Assembly (NCBI GenBank): GCA_049487715.1
Contig: CP150560.1
Span: forward strand, 620,001-684,000
Length of the DNA: 64,000 nucleotides
Direction of reading: 5' to 3'
DNA from: Pycnococcus provasolii
Lineage: Eukaryota > Chlorophyta > Pseudoscourfieldiophyceae > Pseudoscourfieldiales
Under the pieces are notes generated by a model that did no database searches, was not told the origin of the DNA, and saw only the letters and a list, made by a program, of their open reading frames with translations. Below are positions 1 through 8,674 of this stretch, one piece after another. The first letter of the stretch is position 1. Every line of letters begins with the position of its first letter. The position numbers and the translations under genes are program-made.

Positions 1-2
1 TG

Positions 3-689
3 GACGGCGCTAACGTGGAGATTGCGGAGGAGATTGGTGACGACAACATCTTCATCTTCGGCGCACTCGCTCACGAGGTTCCCAAGCTGAGGACGGAGCG
101 GGCGGATCTGAAGGTTGACGACCGCTTCGCGCACGTCGTTCGCCTGATTTCCAGCGGCGAGTTTGGCTACGCCGACTTCTTCACGCCAATCGTGGATGCG
201 GTGCAAGGTTCCGACTACTACCTGGTTGCGAACGACTTTCCCGCATACTTGCGCGCTCAGGATGCTGTTGATCGCACGTACAAGAACAGCAGCATATGGA
301 CGCGCATGTCCATCATGAGCGTTGCGGGGTGCGGCAAATTTTCGAGTGATCGAACCATCAGGCAGTACGCAACTGAAATTTGGGGTGTCGAGCCATGCGA
401 AAGGCCACGTCCACCGAATGCTCCCGAAGGGTACAGCGTGCCTGGAGGAGGTGGTGGTGGTCCATCGTCCCCGAATACGAGTAATGGTGGCGGCGGCGGC
501 GGCGGTGGTGGTGGTGACGTTGGCGGTGCCGCAAGCAGCAGGCCGCCGCGTTCGTCGAAACCTGCCAAAAGAACTTCTGATTCGCCGCCGCAGAAGTCAA
601 AGTCGTCGTCATCGAGCTCTTCTTCCTCCTCCTCCTCCAAGAAAGACGGCGACAAGCCGACAACGTCGGAGTACCACGACATGATGTAA
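3..689 (+). CDS. Starch/glycogen phosphorylase, C-terminal part (5' end outside window)
   Basis: This is the C-terminal part of an alpha-glucan phosphorylase (GT35, PLP-dependent), which releases glucose-1-phosphate from starch or glycogen. The reading frame is open from the first bases and begins with the family motif DGANVEIAEEIGDDNIFIFG, then the final helices up to about ATEIWGVEP, where most family members end. Here the protein continues for roughly 85 extra residues made of a Gly-rich stretch, a basic Pro/Ser segment and a run of about 11 serines before TAA at 687. The missing N-terminal part means plastid versus cytosolic location cannot be judged. The family call is secure; the function of the tail is unknown. 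Confidence 0.93.
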   Translation, partial: DGANVEIAEEIGDDNIFIFGALAHEVPKLRTERADLKVDDRFAHVVRLISSGEFGYADFFTPIVDAVQGSDYYLVANDFPAYLRAQDAVDRTYKNSSIWTRMSIMSVAGCGKFSSDRTIRQYATEIWGVEPCERPRPPNAPEGYSVPGGGGGGPSSPNTSNGGGGGGGGGGDVGGAASSRPPRSSKPAKRTSDSPPQKSKSSSSSSSSSSSSKKDGDKPTTSEYHDMM

Positions 690-1340
690 TGTGAATGCAG
701 AAACCCGAACCTTTCGTCCTTCCTTCCTTCCTTCCTTCCTTCCTTCCTTCCTTCCTTGATATCATATACATTCGTTTCTTTCTTTCTTTTCTTTCTTTTT
801 GATCAACAAACCGAGGTTGTTACATAACTTAAAAAGGGGTACCTGTACCTTGCCATACTTAAGGTGTGCACTGTCCAACGCACATTTACAGTACGGTACT
901 CTAGAGCATACTATATATTTACGGCACCTACCAAGCACAGCCTACCTACAAAGTATGTACAACTGTACAGTACTGTACGGTACTGTACCGTATGTATGTA
1001 TGTACAGGCTACTAAGTTACTTCTGTGTTGTTTTTCTTGGACTTGCCAGGCTGGTTGGCATGCATCGCTTTGTTCGGAAAGGAACTGGAATGGAAAAGCT
1101 GGCTCGTGATTGATCTACGGGCGGGGCGGGGTCCCCGTGAGATGGGGACCCGGAATTCCCATCCGGTATCCCCCCACCCCTGATCTGTATGACTGTTTCG
1201 CCGACCGCAAATCGCCTCCCCCGGGGATGAAAATCGTTTAGGCTATCCTTTTTCCAATCCATCCTTTTTGGGCCCGTTCCCGTCCCCCTTCCTTGTTGGT
1301 TTCCCGGCCCCTCTCCCACTCCCCTTCATTTCTCACCACC
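690..1340. other. Intergenic spacer with microsatellites and GTAC-rich block
   Basis: No gene is seen. The spacer holds the 3' flank of the phosphorylase, two pyrimidine microsatellites, and between about 888 and 1006 several overlapping copies of palindromic TGTACAGTAC/GTACTGTAC motifs. The last 100 bases are C/T-rich and lead into the petM start. Confidence 0.6.
717..799. repeat. (TTCC)n and (TTTC)n microsatellites
   Basis: A run of about ten TTCC tetranucleotides at 717-757 is followed, after about 16 bases, by an imperfect TTTC run at about 774-799. Both lie directly downstream of the phosphorylase stop. Confidence 0.95.
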
Positions 1341-1768
1341 ATGCTCGCGTCGTCCGCCCGTCTCTCGTCTTCAGCGCGCATCTGCGCCCTGCCTGCCCGC
1401 GCCACGCGCTCGTCTGGTGCGTCTAAAAGCAGTCTGTCGCGCATGGGACCCGCCGTCTCGCCGTCTGTGCCGTCGGTGTCCTCCCCGCGATTGGCGCGGC
1501 AGGGCGTCTCCACGCAGGCGTCGCTCATGGAGGTTGCGCAGATCGCCGGGTCGATGGAGGACGAGATCTTCCGCACGGCTGGTATCATGTTCGTCATCAC
1601 GCTCACGGGTATTGCGTTCGGCTTCGTGCTTCTGCGCGTGGAGGCGGCGACCGAGGTACGTTGATGGATCTTGAGAGCAAGCTTCCAAGAAACAGGGCAA
1701 AAGCAAAAGACCATGCTGACACCGAACCATTCCCACCCTTTTATGAAACACAAACACAGGAGGAGTAA
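1341..1768 (+). CDS. petM: Cytochrome b6f complex subunit 7 (PetM), nuclear precursor, two exons
   Basis: PetM is a single-span small subunit of the thylakoid cytochrome b6f complex. The start at 1341 has a strong context (ACCACCATG). It opens a roughly 60-residue Ser/Ala/Arg-rich plastid transit peptide, followed by the mature part with the membrane helix GIMFVITLTGIAFGFVLLRVE, trimmed here to the hallmark GFVLLRVE. Without splicing the frame ends after TEVR. A canonical donor GAG|GTACGT at 1655/1656 and acceptor CACAG|GAGGAGTAA at 1759/1760 remove a 104-base intron, so the protein ends ATE-EE like other PetM proteins. The last exon contributes only nine coding bases. Join: 1341-1655 and 1760-1768, 107 aa. 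Nuclear petM is a green-lineage trait. Confidence 0.88.
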
Positions 1769-2219
1769 GTTGCATAGAATCTAACACCATCATGTCATCA
1801 TCATGAAAGTTTCTATGATTGATTGAGGACATCATTAGTAAAAAGAACAGACCCTTGAGAGTCTTCACCAAGAAAGAAACAGAACGGCACACACGACCAC
1901 CATGCATCCCCCATCCCCCGTTCATCATGGCTGTTCCCACTTCCTACCCGGGTAGTTGCTGCCAAGTCCGAGTCGTCCGAGGGGAGGGGACCCCGGTTCC
2001 CCACCGCATATGTATGCCCTAGATAATCTCCCTCCTAAAACCCGAAATTCCGGGGGGGGGAGTCACCCCCCCCCCCCCCGGGGAGTGTTCCCGGAGCCAC
2101 CCGCAATCACCATTTGGCATGGCAATAATGCCTGCTTCGCGGGTGTATCCTGCTTCACAGTGTGGTCTGGTGGTCGTGGTGGTGGTTTCTTCGGTCGTGG
2201 TGGTGGTGGTGGTCTCTCT
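1769..2219. other. Intergenic spacer, G/C homopolymer-rich
   Basis: This is the 3' flank of petM and the 5' region of the next gene. It contains runs of G and C around 2052-2090. The downstream reading frame stays open into this spacer from about 1956, but the residues encoded there are low-complexity and I treat them as untranslated. Confidence 0.5.
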
Positions 2220-5200
2220 ATGGGTCGTAGTATTCTTAAACGACACTGCACCTTGTCTGCGCGTAATCTCTATGCGTCTTCAAGTGCGCTCCAATCCTCC
2301 GGCTGCCAGCACAATAAGTATGGGGGGTATCAATATCAAAAGATGCTGCACCTTCAAGCATGTGTTGTTCCGTCAGCAGCGATGGTAAGGAGGTCAACTC
2401 ATACGTACTCAGCAGGTGGTGGTGCAGGCGCGCCGTGTGCTATTGTGGGGGGCTCTTCTTCGTCTTCGCCATACAGGTGCTCAGGGATTGGCGGCTTGTC
2501 GCAACGACACCATCGCGACTTGTTGACGACGGCATCGTCGTCCTCCTCATCCTCATCCTCATCCGCCTCATCCTCCGTGGATGTGACCACCACCACCACC
2601 GCCGCCACCACCACCACCTCCGCGCCGCCGTCCACACCTCCTCCTCCTCCTCCCGACGCCGAATCCATACCGTCTCCTGCTGATGCTGCAAGACCAAAGA
2701 AAAGACGGCAGCCGCAGCAAAAGCAGGCAGCCAAAAAAATGGACAACGCCACACCTCCACCTCCGCCTCGCAGAAGGAAACCGAGACAGCAGTCATCACC
2801 ATCACAGTCATCACAAGGCAACAACACACGGCGAAAAAGCAGCGCAAAGCCAACACGACGACAACCAAAACGATCAACTACCTCTGATAGCCTCCCCGAT
2901 GCCTCAGATGCCGCTCCACTCGTCAGGTGGGTGCAGCTTGGTGCACGCGACACCGCACGAGCATTCGCAACGGACAAGCCTCGCGTCGATGTCATCGACT
3001 TCTCGCTCATTGACTACGCAGCGCAGTACTTTGCACGTCGACCGGCACCGGAGGGACTTGGGTCAGCCGCCGCCGCCGCCGCGACGGACTACTCCGTCGT
3101 GTGGGTCGCATTCCGCAGAGAGCTACGTAAGCACGTTGCGAAATTAGATGCTCGCGGAGAGGATCTCGGCGACGTGTGGCGAGCAGTCACAGGCATTATG
3201 CGCACGATGGAATTCAACGTGTGCGCACGTGGGCACGATGCGGCATTCGCCGCGAAGACGAGAGCATGGGCAGCTGCATACCGTTCCGTGCGTCGTGCGG
3301 CATCCAAGGAAAAGGCGAATAGCGCACCATCGAACAGCATTTTCTTCAAGGCTGCTCGGCGACGACTCGCCGCATCAGCACTTGTTCCAAGTGCTGCAGC
3401 AGAAGAAGCCTCCTCCTCCTCCTCCTCCTCCTCCGACGACGACGACATCAACAGCGTCGTTGGTCAATCTCCAGAAATGGCTCAAATCAACGAACAGCTG
3501 TACCGCGGTTTCGTACCTCGCCTGCGTCTCGTGAGTGCAGATCGCGACGTCCGAGGGACCGTGCTCACGCTGCAGTCCTTCGACGACCCAGGGTCTGATC
3601 TCGAAAATGTGATTGTTCTGCCTTCTCCTGCACTTTCCACCGGACTGCAAGTCGTGATTTGCCCAGAAGCGTCGTGGGAATGGAATGAAAACGACGACAG
3701 GCACCAACGGCCGGCAACCGAGCTCCTTCGCGGCATACTCGAAGAGGTGACGGACACGCAGCTCAGCGTGGTACTTCCTGGCGGCCGTGATTTCAGGCGT
3801 GTCCAGGCTCAGGTGGGAAAGCAGCTGCGCGTGATCACCGCGTCATCCAACTCTCCACCGCCGCGCGATGTTCCCACGGGTCGAGAGCAGCTCGCAGCTG
3901 CTGGTGCAGAATCGGCGGAGGAGCTGCGCAAGCTACTTGTGTGGGCTGCGGTGCGTGCCGCCAAAAAGCCTCGCGCCTCTACGAGAAAGGTACAAATGGA
4001 CACAAAAAGGCAAAGGGGAAATGAGCCATCCGCCCCGCTTGTGCAGCCACTCGAGAATAAGCCGGAGTACGTGCCCGCGCCGCCATCAGACACGCTGCGC
4101 ATCGTGCACGGCGCGCTTGGGCTGGACGGAGACCTACCACCGCCGCCGCCGCCGCGAAAACGAAAAACGAACAAGAGGTCAGCCTCTGCGAAGAAGAAAG
4201 ACGAGGCCAATGGTGACACCACCACTTCTCCTCCACCACCACCACCACCACCTCCTCCTCCTCCTCCTCTTGTGCTGCAGCGCGTGACAGTTCCCGCTCT
4301 TGCAAGGCCTAAGGCTTGCGCCAAGGCGCTGCTTGAGAAGCAACCCAAATCATCCGGAAAGGCGAGCGTGCAGCGCCTACTCGTTGCCGAGGATGATGCC
4401 GCAGTGGATGCCGTACTCGCCGCCGTTCTCGAGCTGAATCCAAATGCGCGATGCCTGAGACTTGGTCGCCCTGCGCAGGGTGCGTGCGACGCGATTCCGC
4501 AGCTGTCAGAATGCAACGTTTACACGTATCTGTCCCGCGAGCTCACCGAGTGGCGCGAGCAGATTGCCACAGCAAGCCGCGGCCTTGCGCGAAAGCGCCG
4601 AACGGAATCCGAGGCGCAGCGCAGCGCCACGGATCGCAAGATTGCAAAGCTGAAGGAGGCACTGGCGTCGGCGGAGCGCACAGCCTTCGATGTCGCGGTG
4701 GGTGATGCTGATGTTCTGGCGATTCCGCGATCAAGGATGGACGATCTCCCGCGCTTCCTGGGTGGGTCGGACGTCGGCGATCGGCCGATCGACCTCTGCG
4801 TCGTTGACGGCGCCTCGACGATACCGCCTCTCGAGCGCCTGGCATGGCTCGCACCTGCCAAGCGTGGCATGCTGGTGATGGACGCGGGATCGTCCAAGGC
4901 GCCACCACTCGTACGGTTCGTTCCCGTCGTCGTGCAAGGATCCGCACGCGTGGTTTACGCGCCGCACCACGCCGCCGGATGCAGCATCATGCACGATGCC
5001 GAGGCGGAGATGGTGGGTACGGTGTGCGCGAATCTGTGTAAGGCTGGCCTTCGCGTTGCCGCGACGAGCCCTTACGCGGCGCAGGTTCGTAATTTGAGGG
5101 ACGTGCTGCCAGAAGAATTTGAGGTGACGACGCCGGAACGCCTCACGCGTGCCATCCCGTCACCACCCGACGCACTCGTCATCAGCCTCGCGCTTCCGCC

Positions 5201-5420
5201 GCCGACGGTGGCGCCGCCGTCGTCGCCGTCGTCGATGCTTGGCGTGCTGACTGATGGCGAGAGCACAGAGGCATCGGCGCTAGCCAGAGCATGTTGCCAT
5301 GCCACTAAGCAGTGCATCCTTGTTGCCCACCCAGATGTGCTTCGCGCCGTCGCCGCCAATCCCGGTGAGTTCGGCGTGCTTGCGCGAAGGGCGCTGCGTT
5401 CTCCTTGGCGTCCATCATAG
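2220..5420 (+). CDS. IGHMBP2/SMUBP2-like superfamily 1 helicase that has lost its catalytic motifs
   Basis: This is a protein of about 1,066 residues. The N-terminus is basic and Ser/Thr/Pro-rich, consistent with organelle targeting, followed by Lys/Arg- and poly-Pro linkers. The C-terminal half keeps the order of an IGHMBP2/UPF1-type helicase: an EEVTDTQLSVVLPG beta-barrel-like segment, RLLVAEDDAAVDAVL then RCLRLGRPAQ (compare the SNIAVDNLVERL..RLGHPAR region), a charged coiled insert, LCVVDGAS at the Walker B position, DAGSSKAPPL at the GDxxQLPP position, SPYAAQVRNL at motif V, and a motif VI-like tail. No Walker A GxxGxGKT is present, Walker B DE is DG (about D863-G864), and the motif III GD..QL is gone. 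The likely product is a non-hydrolysing nucleic-acid-binding or scaffold protein; plants have a plastid SMUBP2-like relative. The start is uncertain: 2220 is the first Met giving a transit-like end. Confidence 0.62.
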   Translation: MGRSILKRHCTLSARNLYASSSALQSSGCQHNKYGGYQYQKMLHLQACVVPSAAMVRRSTHTYSAGGGAGAPCAIVGGSSSSSPYRCSGIGGLSQRHHRDLLTTASSSSSSSSSSASSSVDVTTTTTAATTTTSAPPSTPPPPPPDAESIPSPADAARPKKRRQPQQKQAAKKMDNATPPPPPRRRKPRQQSSPSQSSQGNNTRRKSSAKPTRRQPKRSTTSDSLPDASDAAPLVRWVQLGARDTARAFATDKPRVDVIDFSLIDYAAQYFARRPAPEGLGSAAAAAATDYSVVWVAFRRELRKHVAKLDARGEDLGDVWRAVTGIMRTMEFNVCARGHDAAFAAKTRAWAAAYRSVRRAASKEKANSAPSNSIFFKAARRRLAASALVPSAAAEEASSSSSSSSDDDDINSVVGQSPEMAQINEQLYRGFVPRLRLVSADRDVRGTVLTLQSFDDPGSDLENVIVLPSPALSTGLQVVICPEASWEWNENDDRHQRPATELLRGILEEVTDTQLSVVLPGGRDFRRVQAQVGKQLRVITASSNSPPPRDVPTGREQLAAAGAESAEELRKLLVWAAVRAAKKPRASTRKVQMDTKRQRGNEPSAPLVQPLENKPEYVPAPPSDTLRIVHGALGLDGDLPPPPPPRKRKTNKRSASAKKKDEANGDTTTSPPPPPPPPPPPPPLVLQRVTVPALARPKACAKALLEKQPKSSGKASVQRLLVAEDDAAVDAVLAAVLELNPNARCLRLGRPAQGACDAIPQLSECNVYTYLSRELTEWREQIATASRGLARKRRTESEAQRSATDRKIAKLKEALASAERTAFDVAVGDADVLAIPRSRMDDLPRFLGGSDVGDRPIDLCVVDGASTIPPLERLAWLAPAKRGMLVMDAGSSKAPPLVRFVPVVVQGSARVVYAPHHAAGCSIMHDAEAEMVGTVCANLCKAGLRVAATSPYAAQVRNLRDVLPEEFEVTTPERLTRAIPSPPDALVISLALPPPTVAPPSSPSSMLGVLTDGESTEASALARACCHATKQCILVAHPDVLRAVAANPGEFGVLARRALRSPWRPS

Positions 5421-5470
5421 TTGCTTTTTGTTTGGTTACTATCTTTTGTACCATAAAGGAAAGGAGTGAT

Positions 5471-6415
5471 TTACTTTTGTTTGTTTACAGTACTGTAATA
5501 ATATGTTTGATGCACAATATCCATTAACGGGAATGGGAAGGCGTAGTTGACAACGAATCGGCTGTGGTGGTTCGCGTGATCAGTCGTCTCGTAAATTCCA
5601 CCCGGGATGCGCAGGCTGGCAACACCGCTGTGGTCGAACACCCCGCACAGACCCATTACGGCCATGTATGCGACGAATGACGCGAGAGGAATTTTGGGGA
5701 GAATGGGTAGGAACGCGGGCGAGTAGAGGATGAGGTAGTACCCCATCGCCTCGACGGGGTGTATGAATAGGTCGTCGAAAGGCACGGGGTGCTGGTACGT
5801 GTGGTGAAGTTTGTGGAAGGCTTTGTAGATCCATCCCCAGTGCATGAGTCTGTGCCAGTAGTACTCGATAACGGACTGCCACGCAACGGCGGTTGCGAAT
5901 GCCTTGAAATAGTCAGTATAGTCATCCCTGGCAGTTGTAGTGATTCGGCACCACGTTAGATTGGCGTGAAATGCGTACGCGATGGTTCCCGCGAATGCGG
6001 ACGACGTGAATGAGTTGATGGTTGCGTACAGGTTGTGGCGTGGGTGTTTGGAGCCATGGGGGCGGAGTGAGATGTGCGGGAGATCGCGCGAAGGAAACAA
6101 AAGGGAAAGGAGCGGCCACCAGCTGACGAATGATCGCTTATGATCAGAACAACAAACGGTGTGTGCCTGATCCGCATCCATCGGAGCATCTGCTCCTTTC
6201 TCGACTCGTGGGGAGGAGCCTATATGAACCCCGTGGGACACCCCTGAAAGATCCTGAAAGTAGTAGCGGTACTGCAACCACGAGGATATGAGAACGTATC
6301 CTGATAACTGCAGGAAGAAAAACAATACACCAGGATACAACACATGCATCCATGCGCATGCGGAGACCCAGTGACTGTCCCAGTGACCGTCACTGGGAGG
6401 AGGCGCCATCGCCAT
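5471..6415 (-). CDS. Fatty acid hydroxylase superfamily (sterol-desaturase type) membrane di-iron enzyme
   Basis: This is an integral membrane oxidoreductase of the fatty acid hydroxylase/sterol desaturase superfamily. The histidine boxes that bind the di-iron centre are visible: HRLMH (HX3H), HKLHH (HX2HH) and HANHH (HX2HH), interleaved with hydrophobic spans such as the stretch ending YYLILYSPAFLPILPK. Members act on sterols, sphingoid bases, aldehydes or wax precursors; the substrate cannot be read here. The start is set at Met 6415 (MAMAPPP), because the frame continues upstream into the promoter shared with the divergent oxygenase at 6604. The residues between the first span and the conserved core are poorly conserved, so a missed intron is possible. 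It converges with the pseudo-helicase, with stops 50 bp apart. Confidence 0.75.
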   Translation of the reverse strand: MAMAPPPSDGHWDSHWVSACAWMHVLYPGVLFFFLQLSGYVLISSWLQYRYYFQDLSGVSHGVHIGSSPRVEKGADAPMDADQAHTVCCSDHKRSFVSWWPLLSLLFPSRDLPHISLRPHGSKHPRHNLYATINSFTSSAFAGTIAYAFHANLTWCRITTTARDDYTDYFKAFATAVAWQSVIEYYWHRLMHWGWIYKAFHKLHHTYQHPVPFDDLFIHPVEAMGYYLILYSPAFLPILPKIPLASFVAYMAVMGLCGVFDHSGVASLRIPGGIYETTDHANHHSRFVVNYAFPFPLMDIVHQTYYYSTVNKQK

Positions 6416-6603
6416 ATGATGCCCAACAATGTGCGTGCGTGCGTGAGGGAGGGAGGGAGGGACAAATGAAAACAAGTGAAAAAAAGGACTAGATTGGGGG
6501 TTGGGATTTTTGATTAGGGGTTGGAAGTTCCCCTGTTCCTCCCGGGCGTTGTGTTTTGCCGCCGCCATTATTTTATTCAGCCTGGTGGTGGCGTTTGGTA
6601 AAT

Positions 6604-7350
6604 ATGTTCGCAGACAACAAAGACAACAGTGGCGTGTCGTCGCGCACGCGTGCCGCGCCACTCCGCCTCGCACTGCAGTGGCTCGAGTCGCAATCTGCAG
6701 TCGAGTCACACATCGCACCCCTGCTACTTCAAGCAAGACTAACCAAGGAGAAACTCATCGTCGTCGACGATTTTTTGCCCTTTGAAGTCGCCTCTCGGGC
6801 ATCTTCACTCGTACTTGAAGATGCCGCGCGAAACGAAAAAGGGGACTGGTCGTCCATGTCCTACGAAGAAGTCGCTCACGAAGCGGACGCCATCGCGCAC
6901 GACTTCGACTATGCGGAGGCGGAAGATATCAGCGGAGGCGAGCACCTAAGCGACGCCGTCTCGTGGATCTTTCCAGACTTAATTCCCGTGTTTTCTATTG
7001 CGAGGTATACGGAAGGACACCACATCGACGCGCACGACGACAAGGCGCACGTTCCTATAGAAATGAAAGGCAAGGGGGAAGTGCTTCACAGCAGAAAGTA
7101 CGCCGCAATCTACTACCTCACGCCGACGTGGAAAGCAAGCTACGGAGGCGTGCTCGTCGACGAAGTCACGGGAACGCACATCGTACCGAAGTTCAACAGA
7201 CTCGTCTTATTTGAGGTTCCACGACTGCACCGCGTCACGGCAGTTCGACCGAATGCGCCGCCTAGACTCAGCGTCTTCGGGTGGTGGCTCACCCCGGGCA
7301 AGTTGTACGAGCTTGACGTCGACGACGACGACGACGACGACGACGAATGA
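6604..7350 (+). CDS. 2-oxoglutarate/Fe(II)-dependent oxygenase (prolyl-hydroxylase-like)
   Basis: This is a 248-residue protein with a prolyl-4-hydroxylase-type double-stranded beta helix. The iron-binding triad is readable as H144-x-D146 in EGHHIDAHDD and H209 in RLHRVTAV; R221 in PPRLSVFGWW fits the 2-oxoglutarate-binding Arg. The protein ends with nine acidic residues, mostly Asp from a GAC repeat. It has no signal peptide. Likely role: hydroxylation of a protein side chain (EGLN/Ofd1-like enzymes are the nearest type), substrate unknown. It is divergent from the hydroxylase at 6415 with about 190 bp between starts, and only four bases separate its stop from the first Met of the MscS-like frame downstream. 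Confidence 0.82.
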   Translation: MFADNKDNSGVSSRTRAAPLRLALQWLESQSAVESHIAPLLLQARLTKEKLIVVDDFLPFEVASRASSLVLEDAARNEKGDWSSMSYEEVAHEADAIAHDFDYAEAEDISGGEHLSDAVSWIFPDLIPVFSIARYTEGHHIDAHDDKAHVPIEMKGKGEVLHSRKYAAIYYLTPTWKASYGGVLVDEVTGTHIVPKFNRLVLFEVPRLHRVTAVRPNAPPRLSVFGWWLTPGKLYELDVDDDDDDDDE

Positions 7351-7354
7351 AATT

Positions 7355-8329
7355 ATGAAGAACAACTTCTTCCAATCAATCCCGGGCCAGCTGATACACC
7401 CATTTTTCTTTTTCGAGATTTTTCGTGCGTTGTGTCGGTGCATTCAGCTTAGTGGATTGACGCACTTCCTTCCTAACGAAGGACGAGGAACACTGCGTGG
7501 AGCTCTCTTTGGATGGACGCACACCGACAAGTTTGCGGATATCATCGACAAAGCTGGGCTTGTCAACAAGTGCTCTGTTCTATGCCTTGCTTGGGCAGCA
7601 CTAAACGTGACGAAGGCGTCAATCCGTGAAGTGCGCGCGGTGGTTGCGGAGAGCATCGTCGATTCTCGCTTTCGCTCACAGACTCTGTCCACCCTCTTGC
7701 TGCTCGACCGGGTACTCACCACCCTATCGGTTGCGTTGCCGTTGATTGTCGCTTACCTAAGCCACTCGAACGGTCCTCGCGTCACCTCGATCGGTGGGTT
7801 CGTCGGCCTCGCACTTGGCTTGGGGTCCCAAGATGCCGCGAAAGCTTCGTTGCGGGAGTCAGCCTGTTGTGGCGACAACCGTTCGCCGTGGGTGACGCCA
7901 TCGAAATACCATCACTCAACGTGTTTGGAAAGCTGCTCCAATTTTGGCATTTTCAATTCGGTGATTGAGGATTTGGACGGCCGACCCGTGACGGTTCCCA
8001 ATGCCGCGCTCGCAGCTGGTGCCGTGGTGAATCGTAGTCGAGCCCGCTTGCGTTTGTGCAGGCTCGACATATTGGTCATGCCGCCGTCATCCTCGCAGCT
8101 TCACTCATTTCTGGAAGATGCCCGACGCAACGTCGGAGGATCTGTGAACATCTCATCCATCACTTGTGACGGTGTTGGCATCACGGCAAAGGTGATGGTA
8201 AAGAACGACGCCACGTTCGACGCAACAAAGGGAGACCTTTACGCGAAGTTGCTGGAAAGCGCGGAGAAGCATGAAGTGGAGCTCTCCTTCGAAAAGAGGG
8301 TCGTCTTTCAGCCTCCGGCGTCCGAGTGA
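7355..8329 (+). CDS. MscS-like mechanosensitive channel, with two compensating one-base frame breaks
   Basis: This is a small-conductance mechanosensitive channel homologue of about 325 residues: hydrophobic helices around CSVLCLAWAALNV and LLLLDRVLTTLSVALPLIVAYL, the pore-helix-like GGFVGLALGLGSQDAAKASL, then the beta-domain signature FNSVIEDLDGRPVTVPNAAL. Between 7852 and about 7943 the main frame reads nonsense (ESACCGDNRSPW), while the -1 frame gives the expected LLWRQPFAVGDAIEIPSLN. Re-entry to the main frame needs one T removed from TTTT near 7940. So the gene carries a missing base near 7852 and an extra base near 7940, either assembly indels or a real 30-residue scramble. The first Met lies 4 bp after the upstream stop, so the true 5' end may be spliced or elsewhere. 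Confidence 0.7.
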   Translation: MKNNFFQSIPGQLIHPFFFFEIFRALCRCIQLSGLTHFLPNEGRGTLRGALFGWTHTDKFADIIDKAGLVNKCSVLCLAWAALNVTKASIREVRAVVAESIVDSRFRSQTLSTLLLLDRVLTTLSVALPLIVAYLSHSNGPRVTSIGGFVGLALGLGSQDAAKASLRESACCGDNRSPWVTPSKYHHSTCLESCSNFGIFNSVIEDLDGRPVTVPNAALAAGAVVNRSRARLRLCRLDILVMPPSSSQLHSFLEDARRNVGGSVNISSITCDGVGITAKVMVKNDATFDATKGDLYAKLLESAEKHEVELSFEKRVVFQPPASE

Positions 8330-8674
8330 ATCAATGTAAAGTAAATGCGTAATTTTTCCGAGAAAATACATAGGTCGAGAAAAAAAAAGGTCCCTCTGGG
8401 ATCCCACTCCTCTGGCACAGAACTTTTTAATAAGTCGGCGCCATTTTTATGTTTCACTTCACTACCCGGTATTGGTCCACCAAAATCGTCATTATTTTTA
8501 TAACGGAAAAAAAAAAGTGAAGGTTGCAAAATGATGCGCATGTCCTGCCCGTCATTTTTTTCGACTTGCGGTGGGTGGAAGGGTTTTCAAATGGGCGATA
8601 TGGGTTTGTAAGGGCTGTGTAATAAAGTATTTCGCAGACAAATTTACTATCAACAATGCAGAGTCGTCGTCTAT
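8330..8674. other. Convergent intergenic spacer
   Basis: Three-hundred-odd bases between convergent stops. A/T-rich with several poly-A runs on the plus strand, as expected for two 3' ends. No gene is seen. Confidence 0.6.

Noticed and set aside
1956-2219. N-terminal extension of the pseudo-helicase
   Set aside because: The encoded residues are homopolymer-derived Gly/Pro runs; the Met at 2220 gives a transit-like start.
2560-2700. Short intron in the N-terminal repeat region of the pseudo-helicase
   Set aside because: GT and AG pairs exist, but removing them gains no conserved sequence, and the frame is already open.
6416-6736. Longer N-terminus of the fatty-acid-hydroxylase-like protein
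   Set aside because: It would overlap the coding start of the divergent oxygenase and has no conserved residues.
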